A stretch of 64,000 bases of DNA from Ctenosaura bakeri (taxonomy: Eukaryota; Chordata; Lepidosauria; Squamata; Iguanidae): contig CAOLHI010000155.1 in the NCBI GenBank assembly GCA_948474755.1, positions 372,001-436,000 on the forward strand. The letters are read 5' to 3'. Below are positions 33,452 through 44,895 of the stretch, piece after piece. The notes below the pieces were generated by a model. That model searched no databases and had not been told where the DNA came from. It saw nothing but the letters and a program-made list of their open reading frames with translations. Numbering within the stretch: the first letter of the stretch is position 1; every line of letters starts with the position of its first letter. Both the position numbers and the translations under genes were made by a program.

Positions 33452-33508
33452 TAGTGTTAAAGGACTAGTGGTCCAAATCCTGAGGAAGCTGGAAACTATT
33501 AGTCCTGT

Positions 33509-34353
33509 TGTTACTTCCGGTATGGCACCTTGGGTGAGGACCCCCAGATATCACTTTGATATCAAAGAATTCAGCCTTAGCTGGACTGGCTTGCAGTTAC
33601 CTCACTCCACGTGTTTACGAGGTTCTCTGGACAAGCACGGACAGAGCGCGGCTGTTAATGGTTTTGCATTCCATTCCCCATTGGAGCCAGCAACTCCAGC
33701 CTCGCCCGCCGCGTCAGGGAACTTCCAGCCGCAAACTCCACAATAGCCACACGGCTTTCAGTCAAGTTACTCTTTTATGTTGGGCCATCAACGTCCCAGC
33801 CACGCTATTGTCATCAAACACAAATCCAATCATGTTAAATTTGACCTTTCCAAATCCTTTGTCCAGCGCCAAAACTCCTTTTGTTCTCCCCTGGTCTGCC
33901 ATAGCCAAAAGGCACAAACTCTCCTATAAAAACCCCTCACTTTCAACTGGTCTTCGGATCACTCTGGACTGCCATCTCACCTTGCTGCCGGTTGTCTAAG
34001 GGACTCCCCTCAGCGCCCCACGCTGAGCTTTCTTCCCTGGATCCCCACTTCTCTCCAGGACTACGAGACAGGTCATATTGCCTTTCCCAAACCAACCTCC
34101 ATTTCTCTTTCCAAGCTAGTTAGTTTATGTTTTGTCTTCTGTGTTTTTGTCTTTAATAAAGAATTGTCTGTTATTTGGAAAACCTTGTCTAGCTGCTCTC
34201 TGACCCGCCACTGTATACACTGGGTTAAAGATCTTGTTACGTTACCCTGCCTCTCGCTAGCCAATATAGTGTTCAAGCTAATTTTCCCCAATTCGGTATT
34301 TGATTTGGCAATCTGGGTGCCCCTCACGGGACCCCCCAAAACTCAGGGTAACA
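33509..34353 (+). mobile_element. Solo LTR of an endogenous retrovirus, 845 bp
   Basis: Starts TGTTAC and ends GTAACA, perfect inverted termini. The flanks CTGT (33505-33508) and CTGT (34354-34357) are a perfect 4-bp target duplication. A TATA-like CCTATAAAAAC lies at about 33923 and an AATAAA signal at 34155, leaving a plausible R/U5 of about 200 bp. A 4-bp duplication is usual for gammaretrovirus-like elements. No primer-binding site or internal region follows, so recombination to a solo LTR is inferred. ORFs here are not coding. Confidence 0.85.
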
Positions 34354-34669
34354 CTGTTGGTGCATGGCTTAAATCTTGATGCCAGAGCAGACCTACTAAA
34401 GCTACTGCCAGATAAAAAGCCAATACTTGCATAAATCTCATTGACTAAATCAGTGGTTCTCAACCTGGGGGTCGGGACCCCTTTGGGGGTCGAACGACCA
34501 TTTCACAGGGGTCGCCACTTCTCAATCCTGCCCCCCTTTTAAAAGAAGGTGGCCTCACAGCCAATAGGAGCAGTGCTTCTGAGACCCCTGCACTGGGAGG
34601 AGGGGAGAGGAGGCACGCTGGGCTTTTCCCCATCTTTCCCTGCCTGGTGGGAAAGCACTGGAGGAGCCT

Positions 34670-35165
34670 GAGGTGGAGCCGGAGGTGCGGAGAGCGGGAG
34701 GAGAGAGCTGGAGCCTGAATGTTAAGGCGGAGGTGAGGAGACCGAGAGGAGAGAGCTGGAGCTGGAGCGTTAAGGCGGAGGTGAGGAGAGGAGACCCCGC
34801 ACTGGCGGGAGGGGAGAGGAGGCATACAACCGGGCGCAGCCAGGCGCTGCTTGGATGCTCGCGCCTGCACCCCCCCCACACACACGGAGGGTTTCCCCTT
34901 CAGTGTTCCCTTTCCCCTTCATGCCGGCTTGTAGAGTCAGAGTTGCTTGCCGGGGCGAGTGAGCAGCCGGGCGCTGCTTGGATGCTCGCGCCTGCACCAT
35001 ACACACACACACACAGAGGGCTTCCCATTCAGGGTTAATGGTGCTGCACCGGGACGTCTGGGAGGTAAGACCCCGTTCCCTCACCCTCTTCGCCTCACGC
35101 TCATTCATGCCGGCAAACAGAGTTGCTTGCCGGGGCGAGTGACAAGCTGGGCTCCGCTTGCTTCC
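34670..35165. repeat. Internal duplications in hAT cargo
   Basis: GGAGAGAGCTGGAG and TTAAGGCGGAGGTGAGGAGA each occur twice between 34690 and 34790. GCTGCTTGGATGCTCGCGCC occurs at about 34846 and 34972. AGAGTTGCTTGCCGGGGCGA occurs at about 34938 and 35118. The pattern suggests tandem amplification of cargo. Confidence 0.75.
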
Positions 35166-35480
35166 CAAAGTGGCAGGGCTGCAGCAGCGGCGATCGCTCG
35201 GTCGCCCATTCATTCTGGGCACACCGCTCCGTGGGAGTTGTCAGTGTGGCTGTTGCCTTTGGTCCAGCAGGCAAAGGGGGAAACTTTCCTGCAGCGGATC
35301 TGCCATCTGACGGGGGAGATCGGTCCCTCTGAGACCGAGAACTCGGTCAGGAAAGGAGCAGGGGGCGTAAGCCAAGGGCTTCAGGTTGTGTAGCAAGAGC
35401 CCCCGAGGCTCCTTGGTTGGTCTTTTTTTTCTTTCTTTTTTTGACCTGAAAGCGCTGTTCTGATCCGTCCTGTGGACTTT

Positions 35481-35634
35481 GGCCATTTCCACATTCCAGT
35501 GTTATAGCACTATGATTCCACTTTCACCATCCTATGGAATCCTGGGGTTTGCAGTTCAAACTGCAAACCCCAGGATTCCATAGGATGGTGAAAGTGGAAT
35601 CATAGCGCTATAACAGTCTAGTGCAGAAATAGGC
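35481..35634. mobile_element. Palindromic MITE P (copy 3)
   Basis: Termini GGCCATTTCCACAT and GTGCAGAAATAGGC. The arms contain GATTCCACTTTCACCATCCT and TGGAATCCTGGGGTTTGCAG and meet at a loop of only a few bases near 35558, so the copy is an almost perfect hairpin. It lies inside the SPIN-type hAT element and is therefore younger than it. Confidence 0.85.
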
Positions 35635-36245
35635 AGGATGACTTTCTCCTCTCGCTTTTGTTGTGCGTGGACCCTTGGCGCTTGCCACACGCACATGTTG
35701 TGTTCTTCACCCTGACTGTCTTGCATTCTTCGCTTTTTGTATGTTCAGTGTCCGCACTCCCTTTAAAGGAGGGAGGGAGGGAAACAAAACGTGTCTGCTT
35801 ATGCCGCCGCCATCTTTCCTCTCTCCCTGTCCTTTCTTCCCTGTGCCTCGTGTAAAATGTGGGCTGTTTCGGCATTGCTTTTGGGAGTGACTGGCTTTTT
35901 GAACTGTGGAAACCCAACATTCAGAACTAGAACTACCGCCTTAATTCTGGCATTGATGGACGCTTTATGTGCTTAAAAAGTGGGGGGAGGGTTACCAGTT
36001 TTTAGGCATTAGAAGTCTATCCAGAGTAGTGATTTAGGACAGTGTCTCCAATCTATTTGATGTTGGAAATAACTAACTAACTAAATAATAAATAAATAAA
36101 TAAATAATAACAAAAATGATTTTATGGTTGGGGGTCACCACAACATGAGGAACTGTATTAAGGGGTCGCGGCATTAGGAAGGTTGAGAACCACTGGACTA
36201 AATGAATCTACTTCAGCCAGGAGCAGGAATTTAGACCAATGTATC

Positions 36246-37845
36246 CTTTAACTGTGGCTAAGGTGGGACCCAGTCCTCAGTTCACGTGTCTGCCTATGCC
36301 ATCTGCCCATGCACAAGAAATTCAAAAAGGAGAGAGGCATACTGTGGGTGTTTCTATCAATTCAGGTGATACAGAATGTTACCAAGGAAAAGTAATTCCC
36401 ACGGTGGCACACCGTTTTAAAAAATCTGTCCCCAGAGCAGTATGCATATATCTTTACCAATGTTGGGGGTGGGGGCAAGCATAAGTAGACACAATCTTGA
36501 GTCACATTCCAAAGGCTATATATTGCATTGAGAATGTGAGTTAAGTTTGTATCAATTTATATCTGTAGAAATAAGTACTGTAAATAAATGTATTTCAGTT
36601 ATGGAAGCTTCTATGATAAAGAACAACACCAGCCCACAAGGTATGTTTTTGTTTTCCAGTTTCTTAACTCTGGCTAATAAGTTAGCCAAGTTGTTCCTAC
36701 GCCAGCCCATAAAGCCCCTGTGTGTGTGCGTGTGTGTGCATGTGTGTGTGTGCTTAAATCTTCCAAATACTACAGAGCCAAATCTGGTGGTAAACTAATA
36801 TCATCATAGCATAATAGATCTGGGTGGTGTCCAGATTATTTTGACGTGTCCCTTGGTGAGACCTAAAACATCTTTGTAGAGTTAATTATGAATAGTAGCT
36901 CTCGGTAATTTAATTCTTCAGCTCATCTGCTGCATAGACGACACGTTCCCAGCCAAAGTTTCATACATATAAAAGAGGGAGGAAATCAGTCCCAACATTG
37001 GATGAAGACATGCAAGAATCACAGATGGTTAAATGTTGGGTTCTTCTGGAAATTGTTTGGCAATTTGTCTCTCATTTAATCAGAAATGTGTGCATTTAAA
37101 AAATCAACAACCACACAAATGCATAATGCATTGATACTTGGCAGACAATTCAGCCTCCTGAATATTTCAGACTTTTAGAATTCCTAAAATATAAGGCTGA
37201 GACATGCAGATGTATGAACTGATTAGAAGCCTAGGCAAAGGTATGGATTGAATGACTTCAGGGTCCACACAGGTGATCACGTTCTGCCATTGTTTTTAAT
37301 GCTCTCTCTACTACTCTGTAAGTAGAAAGCTAACAGAGCCACAGAATATTTCCCATTGCTCTGCTCTCTACTCCCAATTCAGATTACCCCTTCTCTCTCT
37401 TTGAAAAGGGGACAGTACAACATGTTGCAGCCATCTAAATGCAAGTTTAAGGGAATGTTGGGGAGCAGTGGCTAAGCTATTTCCATTCAGGTATCAAGAT
37501 TGCTAGTATAGCAGTCAAAAGATGGCAAAAGATGCTTTGAGTCACAGTGGTGACTTAATACAAGGTTGGGTAACTTTTCTGTATCTGGGTATGAATTTTC
37601 TTTTTCTAGGAACAGCAAAGAAGACTAAAAATCCAAAGAATCCAAGCAAATCAGGAAGGATCCAGGACCTAACTTCTAGTTAAGGGCGGGGGGGGGCGGG
37701 AATAAATGTGAATTTCTGAAATTAAATGATGCAGGGATATCTTGCATAGGGATAGAAAAAATATTCCAAAATCTTACAAAAAATTGTCAAAAAAAGCATT
37801 GGGAAAGCTTGATATGGAGAATGCTGGACTGCATCTTTCCTGTTC
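36246..37845. other. Gene-free stretch
   Basis: Single-copy-looking sequence with a (GT)n tract at 36717-36750 and a G-rich run near 37685-37700. Short ORFs only. Confidence 0.4.
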
Positions 37846-37975
37846 AGGACTTATCGTGTGCAAAATTTGTGTGCAGTTTATGTTCGTGAAATAGTATTAT
37901 AATTTCTGCAAGGAAAATGCTGTTTCCTGCACACACAAAAATTACCACATGCAAATTTTCTGCAGCATAAGTCCC
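37846..37975. repeat. AT-rich foldback element H (copy 4)
   Basis: Left AGGACTTATCGTGTGCAAAA and right AAATTTTCTGCAGCATAAGTC are inverted relatives. Internal TTTCTGCAAGGAAAATGC/TGTTTCCTGCAC blocks pair. This matches element H at 30241. Confidence 0.55.
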
Positions 37976-38289
37976 AAACTCCAAAGTCTTTGAAAATAAT
38001 TTTTTAAAAGGAGTTTGAAAAGGAAAAGCATGAAGAAATTTGCTATAATTTCTTACTGATTCCTTCAAGAAGAGAATTACATCCTTTGCCTATTTAAACA
38101 ATGAATCATCACTTCTAGATTCCGAGGATGCAATTCATCCCTTTTATGCCACTAGTTTTGGAGGCCAATCACTATCTCTCTTGTCTCAACCAACTCTGGC
38201 TGTTTCTTGTAATAAAAGGAGGAGACAATATATGCCACCATGAAATTCTCAGAGGAAAGAGACTAGGACAAGGAGAAATGGATTCAAGC

Positions 38290-38532
38290 TACAGTAAAGG
38301 AAATTCCCCCTGAACCTCAAGAAGAACTTCCTGATGGTCATTGCTGGCTGGCAGTGGAATACATTGCCTCGGAGTGTGGTGGAGTGTTCTTCTTTGGAGG
38401 TTTTTAAGCAGAGGCTGGACAGCCATCCATTGGGAGTGCTTTGATGTGTGTTCCTGCATAGCAGGAGGTTGGACTGGATGGCCCCTGCAGTCTCTTCCAC
38501 CTCTATGATTCTATGATTCTGTGATTCTATAA
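38290..38532 (+). mobile_element. CR1 LINE 3' end
   Basis: Plus-strand copy. CCTCAAGAAGAACTTCCTGA begins the terminal ORF2 coding (K-N-F-L... W-N ... L-P-R-S-V-V-E-C type order), GGAGGTTTTTAAGCAGAGGC follows, and the tail is GGTTGGACTGGATGGCCCC and ATTCTATGATTCTGTGATTC. 5'-truncated and without intact ORF2. Confidence 0.85.
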
Positions 38533-38689
38533 AAGTCAAGACATCAATATAAAAAAATAAATGAATCTAGAATGTGCCATTCTCACAGTGACTATCCAGA
38601 TATGGAATAATCATAATAGGACATGAATTCAATCATATCTCCTACACACAAGCAGATGGAGAGGAAGGCTACACACAACTATTAAGCTT

Positions 38690-38800
38690 ATCTACAAAAG
38701 ATTCATTCAGTCACTGGAAACCTGGTAAATCAGTACATGTGTAGGTCCAACAGATTCAATAGGGTTAGTCTAATTGGAACTAACAACTGGATTTAAGCTT
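38690..38800. repeat. Ancient interspersed repeat Y
   Basis: AGATTCAATAGGGTTAGTC and GAACTAACAACTGGATTTAA match the right part of repeat Y at 640. Confidence 0.4.
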
Positions 38801-39892
38801 CTAATTATTACACCATGATACTTTTCCAGAAGAAGCTTTGCATTTAAGCCAGCATAGTGTAGCATCCATTCCTATGATTTATTTTTTAAACGTGTATGCT
38901 ACAGAATGGCAGTTTATCACGCCCAGTGTTGCTGATTTACACTCAACATTACTCACAGAGAGTTACATTTCAACTAACCTTAAAATCAGAACTCAAGAAA
39001 AGTTGCTGGTTTGGATTGGAGATTGCCATCCAAGAAGGAACACTTTGAATTTCTTTTTGAAACTGAAAGAAATTGTGATTTCATGAGAGTGATGAAGAAT
39101 TTTTTTAAAGTAGAATTTATAAAACTATGCCGTCCAGGCATCTATGATGATTACATTGTGGATATGAGACAAATAATTCTGAATAGCAGCCTTCTAAGAG
39201 CAAGAGAGAAGAATAGATCTAGAAGTACAAAAGCCTATGAAAAAATGGGGAAGAAGTGGCATAGCCTTTCCCAATCTTTTCAAGAAAAAACTGAAAACAC
39301 ATTCTTACAGGTTATTTATTTTGCAGTTCTCTCTGAAGAAGAGCCTGTTTTTTTCTTCTTCTTTTAATCTAAGTTCTTTTTTGTTTCAGACATCTTCAAT
39401 AAAGTTGGGATGGGTTTACTACTACAGCACCCCTTATTTAAATTGTATGAATACTATATAAGAAGATTATCATGACAACCAGAGTTCACTCTTTAAAGAG
39501 AAAAAAGAAGCCCTTAAAGTATCAGTGCTGAAAATTTGCTTTCTCCCCCAAAAAGCAAGACCCCAGATCATTAGTAAGAAGAATAACAACGGTTGTAAGA
39601 CTCTACTGGGTAGAATCTTTTTGAGATATCTCTATATGATTAGGCACATTCAGAGCAGTTTTTTTTTTCTCCCATCAGAGGTTTTCTTGCCCATTAAATC
39701 AAGGAAATGCAGACAGCATTTAGGAAGGAAAATCCAATCTGTTTTCGTTCACAGTTTGATTCTCTGACTTGCCACAGCAGCAAAAGCTCTCTCTGGATGC
39801 TTCAAAACTCAAAGGAGATGAAATGTCAAGAGACTAAATTGTACGTTTCATCCTGTGTTGGTGCAGAAAAACAGAAGGGGAAGTCACTAGCA
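38801..39892. other. Gene-free stretch, chance ORF of 118 codons
   Basis: Contains a plus-strand ORF at 39011-39367, rich in K, F and E, that ends in a poly-F run coded by a TTC/TTT tract. I recognise no domain. The length is within what a window this size yields by chance at this composition, so it is not called a gene. Confidence 0.35.
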
Positions 39893-40290
39893 CAAGAAAA
39901 CATGTCCTCCAACATTTCACAGATGACGACTAGGATGCCAAGCAACCTCAGAGTGTGGTCAAGACAGCAAAAGTTATTAATGAGGAAGAACACGCAAGCT
40001 AAGAAAGGCTGCAGTGGTTTGCTTTTGCTGGACCCTTCTTGGAAGGACAAGATCCCACCCCCTCCTATCCTGTCCCCTCACTGAGTTGAGTGCAAATTAT
40101 TTTTTTCCCCTTTGAACTCAGTTTGCTGCAGTCGAAGCAAGCTGAGAACAGAGGGGAAAAGGAAGAGGAGGAGGAGGAGAAGGGGAGAGGAACCAGAATG
40201 CTTCAAAACCCACAGAAAAAGTGGGGTTACATAAATTAATTGAGACTGTCCATGCCAAATCAGGACAGTTAGGAAGTATGAGAGAAAATA
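39893..40290 (+). repeat. Dispersed repeat X (copy 3)
   Basis: Same block order as 10755-11112: AGCAACCTCAGAGTGTGGTC, TTATTAATGAGGAAGAACAC, GCAGTGGTTTGCTTTTGCTG, TTTGAACTCAGTTTGCTGCA, CAGGACAGTTAGG. The best preserved of the three copies. Confidence 0.6.
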
Positions 40291-41794
40291 AAGTTTTACA
40301 AAACAGACTGCCACAAAAAGATTCATGGCCTTAGGGATGTCAGATGTTGAACAGGGGCTGTTGCAAAAAGTGAATGTCCCCATTTGATTCCCTGTGGTAT
40401 CAAGGATAAGGAGGATTCAGACTGGGCATGCTTTTTGACAGACCCTCAAGTACCCACCCGACCTCTCGTGTACACAAGAGAATGGAGGACAAATTCAACA
40501 CAGATAATGGTGAATTCTTGAGGCTGGAGAAGGTGGGAAGGAGACCTCAATACTTGGAATGCTGAACTTTGAGTAGCAAATGTGCCCCTCTCCCTTCATT
40601 TACCTCACAACAACGCTATGAGGTAAATGAGATCGAGAGTCAGTCCAGAGTCAGTCACTGAATTTGTTATATAATAATTTGAGTCTAATGTCTCTTCCAA
40701 TCTGCATCAACATTCTCAACAGGGCATCTGCAACAGAAGTAAATCCGCATCTAGATGAAAAGCATTGTAATGTTTTTTCTTCATGTATAGGTCAGTTATA
40801 GGCAGCAGCATCTAATAAAAGACTTGTTCCTTAAAGACACTGGTTAGGCCCTTATGGAATTACTGCAGTAGGGTTTGAAAAGACTTGGAAAGAATGGAGA
40901 CCTGCAATCTGCTTTCCGAAATAAACAAGCATGCAGCAGTAATATTATATTTCTCAGGTGCTATAAAGCACTTTGCTTAATGGCTCTTATTCATTTACTT
41001 CTGCCAAACCCCAGAAACATGGATCAGAATTTATTCTTTAGCATGAAGCAACAGTTGCACGCCAACAATAATAAATTTTCTTTATGAGTTGTGTGTAATT
41101 TTACAGAACAGACAGAATCAAATCTATTGAGACAACAATGCTGGAAATCACAAATAGCAAAAGGCATTGCCAACCTTCCTTTTACTTATGTATTCACTCA
41201 TCATTTTATTGAAATGAAAATCAAATTGTAAGGCTGGCCTTGGGGAAGCTAGTTTTGTAGATAACCTCCAAATCTCTATTGGAGGTAGGGGGTCTCCCTT
41301 AAAAATAAGACATGAATATTTAGCAGTTAAGTTGTTGACTTGTGAGGTATTTGACAATGGACAGTTAATGCAGATTATTCCAAACAACTTGCAGACTGTC
41401 TCAGTAACACGTATGCCTCATCACAATGCAATTTTCCACTCCTGGTGCGATTCAGTGTTCTATTATTTTTCAATGTGTTAACTTGTTACTCTGAATATCA
41501 TGCCAGCTTTAGTTTGGGAGCTACAAAATTCACTGGTGTTCTCTATGGATCGGTGTAAACTAAAAACAAAAAACAGGCCAAACATTTTTCCTCCTAGCCT
41601 ACAAGAATGCATAATAACTACCATGTTAAATACATTGGTTACCATTGTGATGCAGACTACAGGCTAGCATTTTAGTGATTATGCTTACAAAACAAAAGTC
41701 TTTAAGATAAAGCTATCAGGATTTTTTTGGAAACTAGGTGGGCTTCTGCCTAATTAGCACTTGGAAAGGAGGCAACTGTAGGCTGCATTTCAGA
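40291..41794. other. Gene-free stretch, nothing recognised
   Basis: AT-rich single-copy-looking DNA. Short ORFs only. Confidence 0.35.
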
Positions 41795-41895
41795 GAAAGA
41801 CAATGGAAAACTACTTTCGAATACTCTCTGCCTAAGAAAACCCTATGCAATCCATGGAGTTGCCATAAAGCAACAGGTGACTTGAAGGCACATAT
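41795..41895 (+). mobile_element. Sauria-type SINE, 3' half
   Basis: GAGAAAGACAATGGAAAACT, TGCCTAAGAAAACCCTATGC, GAGTTGCCATAAAGCAACAG and TGACTTGAAGGCACATAT correspond to the tail half of the SINE. The head is absent or unrecognisable. Confidence 0.6.
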
Positions 41896-42989
41896 CTTAC
41901 ATTATCCACACTCCCTAGTTATCAGGAACTACATTGGTTGCTGTTTGTGATTCATTACAGATAACCATGGTGATAGAGAAGGTAATTCACACTCCTGACA
42001 TAATCTTGACTGAGAATTATAAATGATGTGTCAAACATCTATTTCAAAAACAGGGGAGAGGAGAGGTGAAGTAATTCTGCTTGTAATGCAGTAGCAGATA
42101 ACGGAACCAGATGTTTCTACAGAACTCCACTTTGCTAGAGAAAGAGAAAGTTACACGCAGACATGTCCATCAACATACTTCCAATCTTCTAAGTTTCTTC
42201 TCCCATCAGACAATTGTCAGTCTTTTACTTAAACATTACTTTAACTTAAAGATTATGTTCCCTTAGATGTACACACTTGATGCCTTCTCTCTGTTTTTTA
42301 TTATTACAGACATCCTATAGCTATACTAGTTTTAGAGAGTTGCTTTGAAATATTATTGCCAGAATCCTATTGTTTAATTCCAATTTGAGTAAGCTGCTCA
42401 ATGATGAGTCAACACCTAGGTAAGTGCAATGGATTTACTATGTTTATACTAATCAAGAGTAACAAGAGGATTTAGACACTTTGTAGGAACCAAAGCACTT
42501 TAGCGTTATGTGTTTTATGCTCTGAAAATGATTTTTTTAAAAAAATTTGGCTCTCTATACCTCAGGCTAAAAATTTGCATAAGGAAAATGAGATTATTGA
42601 ATCCCAAAATGTATGTCTGTTTGCACAAAAGCTTGAACAAAATCTTCATGTGAGCACAACAAGTGGGAAGGGCCATGGATCTTGCTTTTAGTTGTCTCCT
42701 TCTATGCCACCTTCCTGGAAAAAAAAGAGGTTTCCCAGAAGCTGCTATTTGCATAAGCTCCCAGTGACACCACAAGAAGGTTCCCTTGAAATGCAAATAG
42801 CACTTCTAAGAGATTCTTTTGTTAGAATGGTAGCAGTGAGAGAGAAAAATTAAAATTTCCCCACCCCAAGGGCCTGAGTCTGTTCAGGCTGGAATAGCTA
42901 TGTACATGAAGAAAAGTTGGGCATTAACTGATATTATATTTAATTGAAATCATACAAATGATAGCATATCTAGTTTGCTAATAAGCTGC
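41896..42989. other. Gene-free stretch with repeat Y
   Basis: Repeat Y traces at about 42365-42480 (TGATGAGTCAACACCTAGG ... AAGAGGATTTAGACAC). Otherwise nothing recognised. Confidence 0.35.
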
Positions 42990-43240
42990 ACCATAGTTAG
43001 TGTGTGTGTACACACACATATAAACACACGTATTGTAAAAAATCATTTCAAGCATTTTTATCTGGCTCCTCAGCTAAAAAAAAAGGTGCCCAACACAGTT
43101 TATATATAGTTACTAAAAAACAAGGCAGTCCCTGCCTACAGGCTTATTCTTTGAAGATCCACTGCCCAACAGGAAAAAGAGATCAAGAAAAAGGAGGTGG
43201 GAAAGGAATATCACATATAAGTAACAAACAAATATAAAAG
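42990..43240. repeat. Old LINE-like tail fragment
   Basis: TTTTATCTGGCTCCTCAGC, AGGTGCCCAACACAG and AAGGCAGTCCCTGCCTACAG follow the order of a common sauropsid LINE-tail repeat also hinted at near 7160. A short AC-rich tract (TACACACACATATAAACACA) lies at 43009. Confidence 0.35.
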
Positions 43241-44021
43241 AAGTAATTGTTGGAAGGCTAACAGAGGATATATGGGTATGGGAAAAGGTACCGTAAATAC
43301 ACATTTTACCCTGAAAAAGCTATACTATTTCCCCTCCTACCCAGGTCAGGCTAGACAAATAAGGAAAAGTTTCAGATCTTGTCCTCCAACCCCAGCTCCC
43401 TGTTGCCCTTAGAATCCTGTCCGATTTGAACAATTTCCTTCATATAAACTCACATTAGGACATTTTATCTGGTGAGGCAAGTACCCTTTATTTGACCTTT
43501 TGTCAACATAAAATTTGTTATAATGAAGTCATTTCAGTCATCACAATTTTTAGGTCCCTGTTCTAACTCCTTCTATGTGTTATGCTTTCCATGTTGATAA
43601 CACCAGTAGTGGTTCTTCATGCCAATGACTCTGTTGACCTTGAAATGACACACCATTTTCCATATGGAACTTCTATACAGACAACTACCACAGCAGCTGC
43701 CATTAAGAATGTGTGTTTTTGACATGATGAGTTTTAGTATAATGGCCAATGTCCTACCTTGCCAAATCAGTTATGCGTGTATAACAAATTGTCTTCTGGC
43801 CTGGTCCCAGCTGCTCCAAGCAATAGAGGCCTGTTCTGCTGGTGATCAGGGTAAAGCAGGATGATGTTTCATAGCCCCCTTCCACCAGTGAGCAAGGCTT
43901 TGACAAACAGAAGCAGGAGCCCATTCAGAATTCTTTGTTGCACTTCAAACCACTGATGGGAAGACACTGGAAATATCCTCCTGCTGTGCTCTGGTCACTA
44001 GTTGAACAGACCTCCATCAAA
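43241..44021. other. Gene-free stretch, nothing recognised
   Basis: No repeat or gene recognised. Short ORFs only. Confidence 0.3.
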
Positions 44022-44605
44022 GAATCATAGAATCAATGGCCATCAAATCCAGCTCCCTGCCATACACTCAAAGCACCCCCCCATCAAATGGCCATCCAGT
44101 CTCTATTTAAAAACCTCCAAAGAAAGTGTCTCCACCACATTCAGAGGCAGCATATTCCACTGTGGAATGGCTCTTACTGTCAAGAAGAACTTCTTGATGT
44201 TCGAGTGAAATCTCTTTTTCTGTAGTTCAAACTCATTGCTCTGTATTCTAGTCTAGAGAGCAGCAGAAGACAAGCTTGTTCCATCTTCAACATGACAACC
44301 CTTCAAAGATTTAAACATGGCTATCATGCCACCTCTTAACTTTCTTTCCACCAGGCTGAACGTTCCTAGCTCCCTAAGCCACTTCTGGTGGTTTCCAGAC
44401 CCTTCTCCTTTTTGGTTGCTCTCCTCTAGACACATTCCAGCTTGTCAATATCTTTCTTGAACCATTGTGCCCAGAAGCGGACACAGTATTCCAGGTGAGG
44501 TCTAACCAAAGCAGAATAGAGTGGTATTATTACTTTACTTGATCGCAACACTGTACTCCTATTGATGCAGCCGAGAATTGCATAGGCTTTTTTAGACTAT
44601 GCCTC
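44022..44605 (-). mobile_element. CR1 LINE 3' end with decayed ORF2 end
   Basis: Reversed tail AAGAATCATAGAATCAATGG, then TCTATTTAAAAACCTCCAAA and upstream coding. A minus-strand frame carries LRELGTFSL..RKLRGGMIAMF with K and GCHVEDG, the C-terminal CR1 ORF2 motif row. GTGCCCAGAAGCGGACACAG is the W-A-P-type region upstream. Several frame breaks make it inactive. Confidence 0.85.
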
Positions 44606-44895
44606 ACAAAACATCAGTTAGGCTGGCTCCCTGGACTTTAAGATGGGATCCAGGGGGACATTTACAATCATGACAATAGTGCCAACAACTGTGGATATAC
44701 AGTATAATTATAGATCTGTCGCTTGAGTTATGCCTATATTTTTAATTAATTAATTGTACGGCTACTTTTTTTCTAACCTATCCATGAAAATATAGCATTC
44801 AATGAAACTGACAGATAATTAAAGACAATTTAAATGAGAAACATAATTAAAATCACTTGAAGCAATTTTAATCTTGAAAAAGATGTGTTGTCATA

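Larger units (their letters stand above)
34451..36195. mobile_element. SPIN-type hAT with GC-rich cargo, 1745 bp (copy 2)
   Basis: Termini CAGTGGTTCTCAACCTGG and GGTTGAGAACCACTG, with a perfect 8-bp duplication GACTAAAT (34443-34450 and 36196-36203), as for hAT elements. The outer parts match copy 1 at 22779. The inner part (about 34560-35480) is GC-rich with tandem and interspersed duplications, and 35640-35960 contains further GC-rich DNA. A palindromic MITE interrupts it. An (AAAT)n tract lies near 36076. No transposase ORF. The cargo may be captured genomic DNA. Confidence 0.8.
34375..36245. repeat. Repeat Y copy, split by SPIN-type hAT
   Basis: The left part is CATAAATCTCATTGACTAAA (about 34430) and the right part is GACTAAATGAATCTACTTCA ... 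GCAGGAATTTAGACC (36196-36235). The pieces match repeat Y elsewhere and are joined by the duplicated GACTAAAT. Confidence 0.4.

Noticed and set aside
33556..33999. 147-codon ORF as a retroviral protein
   Set aside because: It lies in the U3 region of a solo LTR and has no match to gag, pol or env motifs.
34460..35393. Several ORFs of 120-150 codons as a captured gene product
   Set aside because: They overlap on both strands of the GC-rich, internally duplicated cargo. Proline- and serine-rich translation is expected from such DNA and no domain was recognised.
39011..39367. 118-codon plus-strand ORF as a host exon
   Set aside because: No domain was recognised, it ends in a poly-F run coded by a simple tract, and a few ORFs of this length are expected by chance in a window of this size and composition.
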